Shown here piece after piece: positions 5,956-6,407 of a stretch of 6,407 nucleotides of DNA. The translations under genes were made by a program, and so were the position numbers. The notes below the pieces were generated by a model that saw only the letters and a program-made list of their open reading frames with translations, was not told the DNA's origin and did not search any database. The stretch spans positions 1,677 to 8,083 of the forward strand of contig PLSY01000118.1 of the NCBI GenBank assembly GCA_003164275.1, in the 5' to 3' direction. The stretch is from Acidimicrobiaceae bacterium. GTDB taxonomy: Bacteria > Actinomycetota > Acidimicrobiia > Acidimicrobiales > RAAP-2. Every line of letters begins with the position of its first letter. Position 1 is the first letter of the stretch.

Positions 5956-5976
5956 TACACTTCAAGTATCAAGGGG
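5956..5976 (+). promoter_or_regulatory. Candidate -10 box and Shine-Dalgarno site of the RHH-like gene
   Basis: TACACT at 5956-5961 fits TANNNT, and AAGGGG at 5971-5976 lies eight bases before the ATG at 5985. No good -35 is visible. The Shine-Dalgarno spacing favours ATG 5985 over the in-frame GTG at 5976, which overlaps the site itself. Confidence 0.4.
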
Positions 5977-5984
5977 TGAGTTCA

Positions 5985-6260
5985 ATGGATCAGGTGCCGA
6001 TCAAGGTGAACGTGGAGAAGAAGATGCCCATCCGCTACGTGGCCGCCCTGGTCGATACGACTCAGGCAGAGGTGGTGGATCGGGCGGTTCAGGAGTTCGC
6101 CGTTCGCCCCGCCGATCTCATCGAGCAGGGTATCGATCAGGCTCGGTCGGTCCTGGCTTGCGGAGACGCAGTCGTTGCCGCCCACCTAATAGGCAGGCCG
6201 GTCGACGACGTTCAGATTGTCTCGGGTAGAGCCAGCGGGGCCACCACGGACCGAGCCTGA
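5985..6260 (+). CDS. Ribbon-helix-helix-like DNA-binding protein (possible orphan antitoxin)
   Basis: The product is 91 residues. Residues 5-12 (PIKVNVEK) read as a beta strand with alternating pattern, 14-25 as a first helix, and 27-39 (QAEVVDRAVQEF) as a second helix. This is the order and spacing of the CopG/RHH fold seen in VapB-type and other antitoxins and small repressors. A longer helix (about 43-69) with DQARSVLACGDAVVAAHLI follows and could bind a partner. The ATG at 5985 is chosen because AAGGGG at 5971-5976 is eight bases upstream; the in-frame GTG at 5976 would add three residues. No toxin gene follows: the next 147 bases hold no frame with a ribosome binding site, and a small hairpin (GGCAC/GTGCC, 6301-6313) may end the transcript. 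RHH assignment is by pattern, not by search. Confidence 0.8.
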   Translation: MDQVPIKVNVEKKMPIRYVAALVDTTQAEVVDRAVQEFAVRPADLIEQGIDQARSVLACGDAVVAAHLIGRPVDDVQIVSGRASGATTDRA

Positions 6261-6325
6261 CCATCTCGCTGCTCGACTTGCGGCGTCTCACATCAAGCGA
6301 GGCACCGAGTGCCCTGCCGTCGAAC

Positions 6326-6407
6326 TCAGCTAGCGGTCGCCATGGCGGCTCGACCTCTCGCTTCTGGACTCCACTTGAGATTGATTCGGTCCACGTCGAA
6401 GCCATAC
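6326..6407 (-). CDS. Possible C-terminal end of a gene entering from the right edge
   Basis: A minus frame is open from the right edge to TGA at 6326-6328, giving 26 residues (YGFDVDRINLKWSPEARGR and seven more). The composition is ordinary, unlike the competing frame beginning at 6405, which is Arg/Pro-rich and runs antisense through the RHH-like gene. The piece is too short to identify. It would be convergent with the RHH-like gene with a 65-base gap. Confidence 0.25.
   Translation of the reverse strand, partial: YGFDVDRINLKWSPEARGRAAMATAS

Larger units (their letters stand above)
5549..5984. other. 436-base intergenic region between divergent genes
   Basis: This gap lies between the minus-strand 135-residue gene and the plus-strand RHH-like gene and should hold both promoters. 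It contains the candidate leaderless promoter at 5555-5584, copy B of the diverged repeat at 5802-5850, and a possible -10 box at 5956-5961. Open frames in it are Arg/Pro-rich with no family resemblance and are not called. A 59-codon minus frame (5776-5955) ends with the EEVGWDAEHAS peptide of copy B, but its upstream half is Arg/Ser-rich and has no clear ribosome binding site. Confidence 0.55.

Noticed and set aside
6338..6347. Ten-base palindrome CGCCATGGCG near the right edge
   Set aside because: Short palindromes of this type are common in high-GC DNA and no second copy or promoter lies near it.
6118..6405. 95-codon minus-strand frame over the RHH-like gene
   Set aside because: It is antisense to most of the RHH-like gene, Arg/Pro-rich, and has no visible ribosome binding site within the window.

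Overview
The window is high-GC DNA that reads as actinobacterial, most likely class Acidimicrobiia. The main clue is the N-terminus of the 409-residue membrane protein, with an aromatic WWxASDGKWY...ESHP motif that I recall from Acidimicrobiia membrane proteins. A secreted protein with GVSC...CTAVG...ESWDGT repeats also fits. The assignment is from motif memory, not a search.

Layout: five genes run on the minus strand and one on the plus strand. From the left edge to 2454 is the N-terminal 818 codons of a very large secreted protein, cut by the window edge: signal peptide, a predicted seven-bladed propeller, four Ig-like domains and the start of a further domain. After a 420-base gap lies a small single-pass membrane protein with an FxLYD-like extracytoplasmic domain (2875-3312). 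Then comes a membrane protein with two copies of a zinc-ribbon/transmembrane module and an exported C-terminal domain (3416-4645). Further upstream are a 59-codon gene with a strong ribosome binding site (4829-5008) and a 135-residue helical soluble protein of unknown function (5141-5548), which looks leaderless. On the plus strand, 5985-6260 encodes a 91-residue ribbon-helix-helix-like DNA-binding protein with no visible toxin partner. A short open frame on the minus strand at the right edge may be the end of another gene.

The three leftmost genes share orientation and all encode envelope or secreted proteins. They could be a small cell-surface group in which a cytoplasmic zinc-ribbon protein spans the membrane beside an FxLYD-type anchored protein and a secreted propeller/Ig protein. 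This is inference from co-orientation and topology; gaps of 103 and 420 bases mean a shared transcript is not shown. I found no CRISPR array, tRNA, rRNA, transposase or recognisable defence system. The most unusual signals are the velcro-closed propeller, the duplicated zinc-ribbon module with a topology that only closes if the first copy has an extra membrane pass, and a diverged ~49-bp sequence present in both long intergenic gaps.
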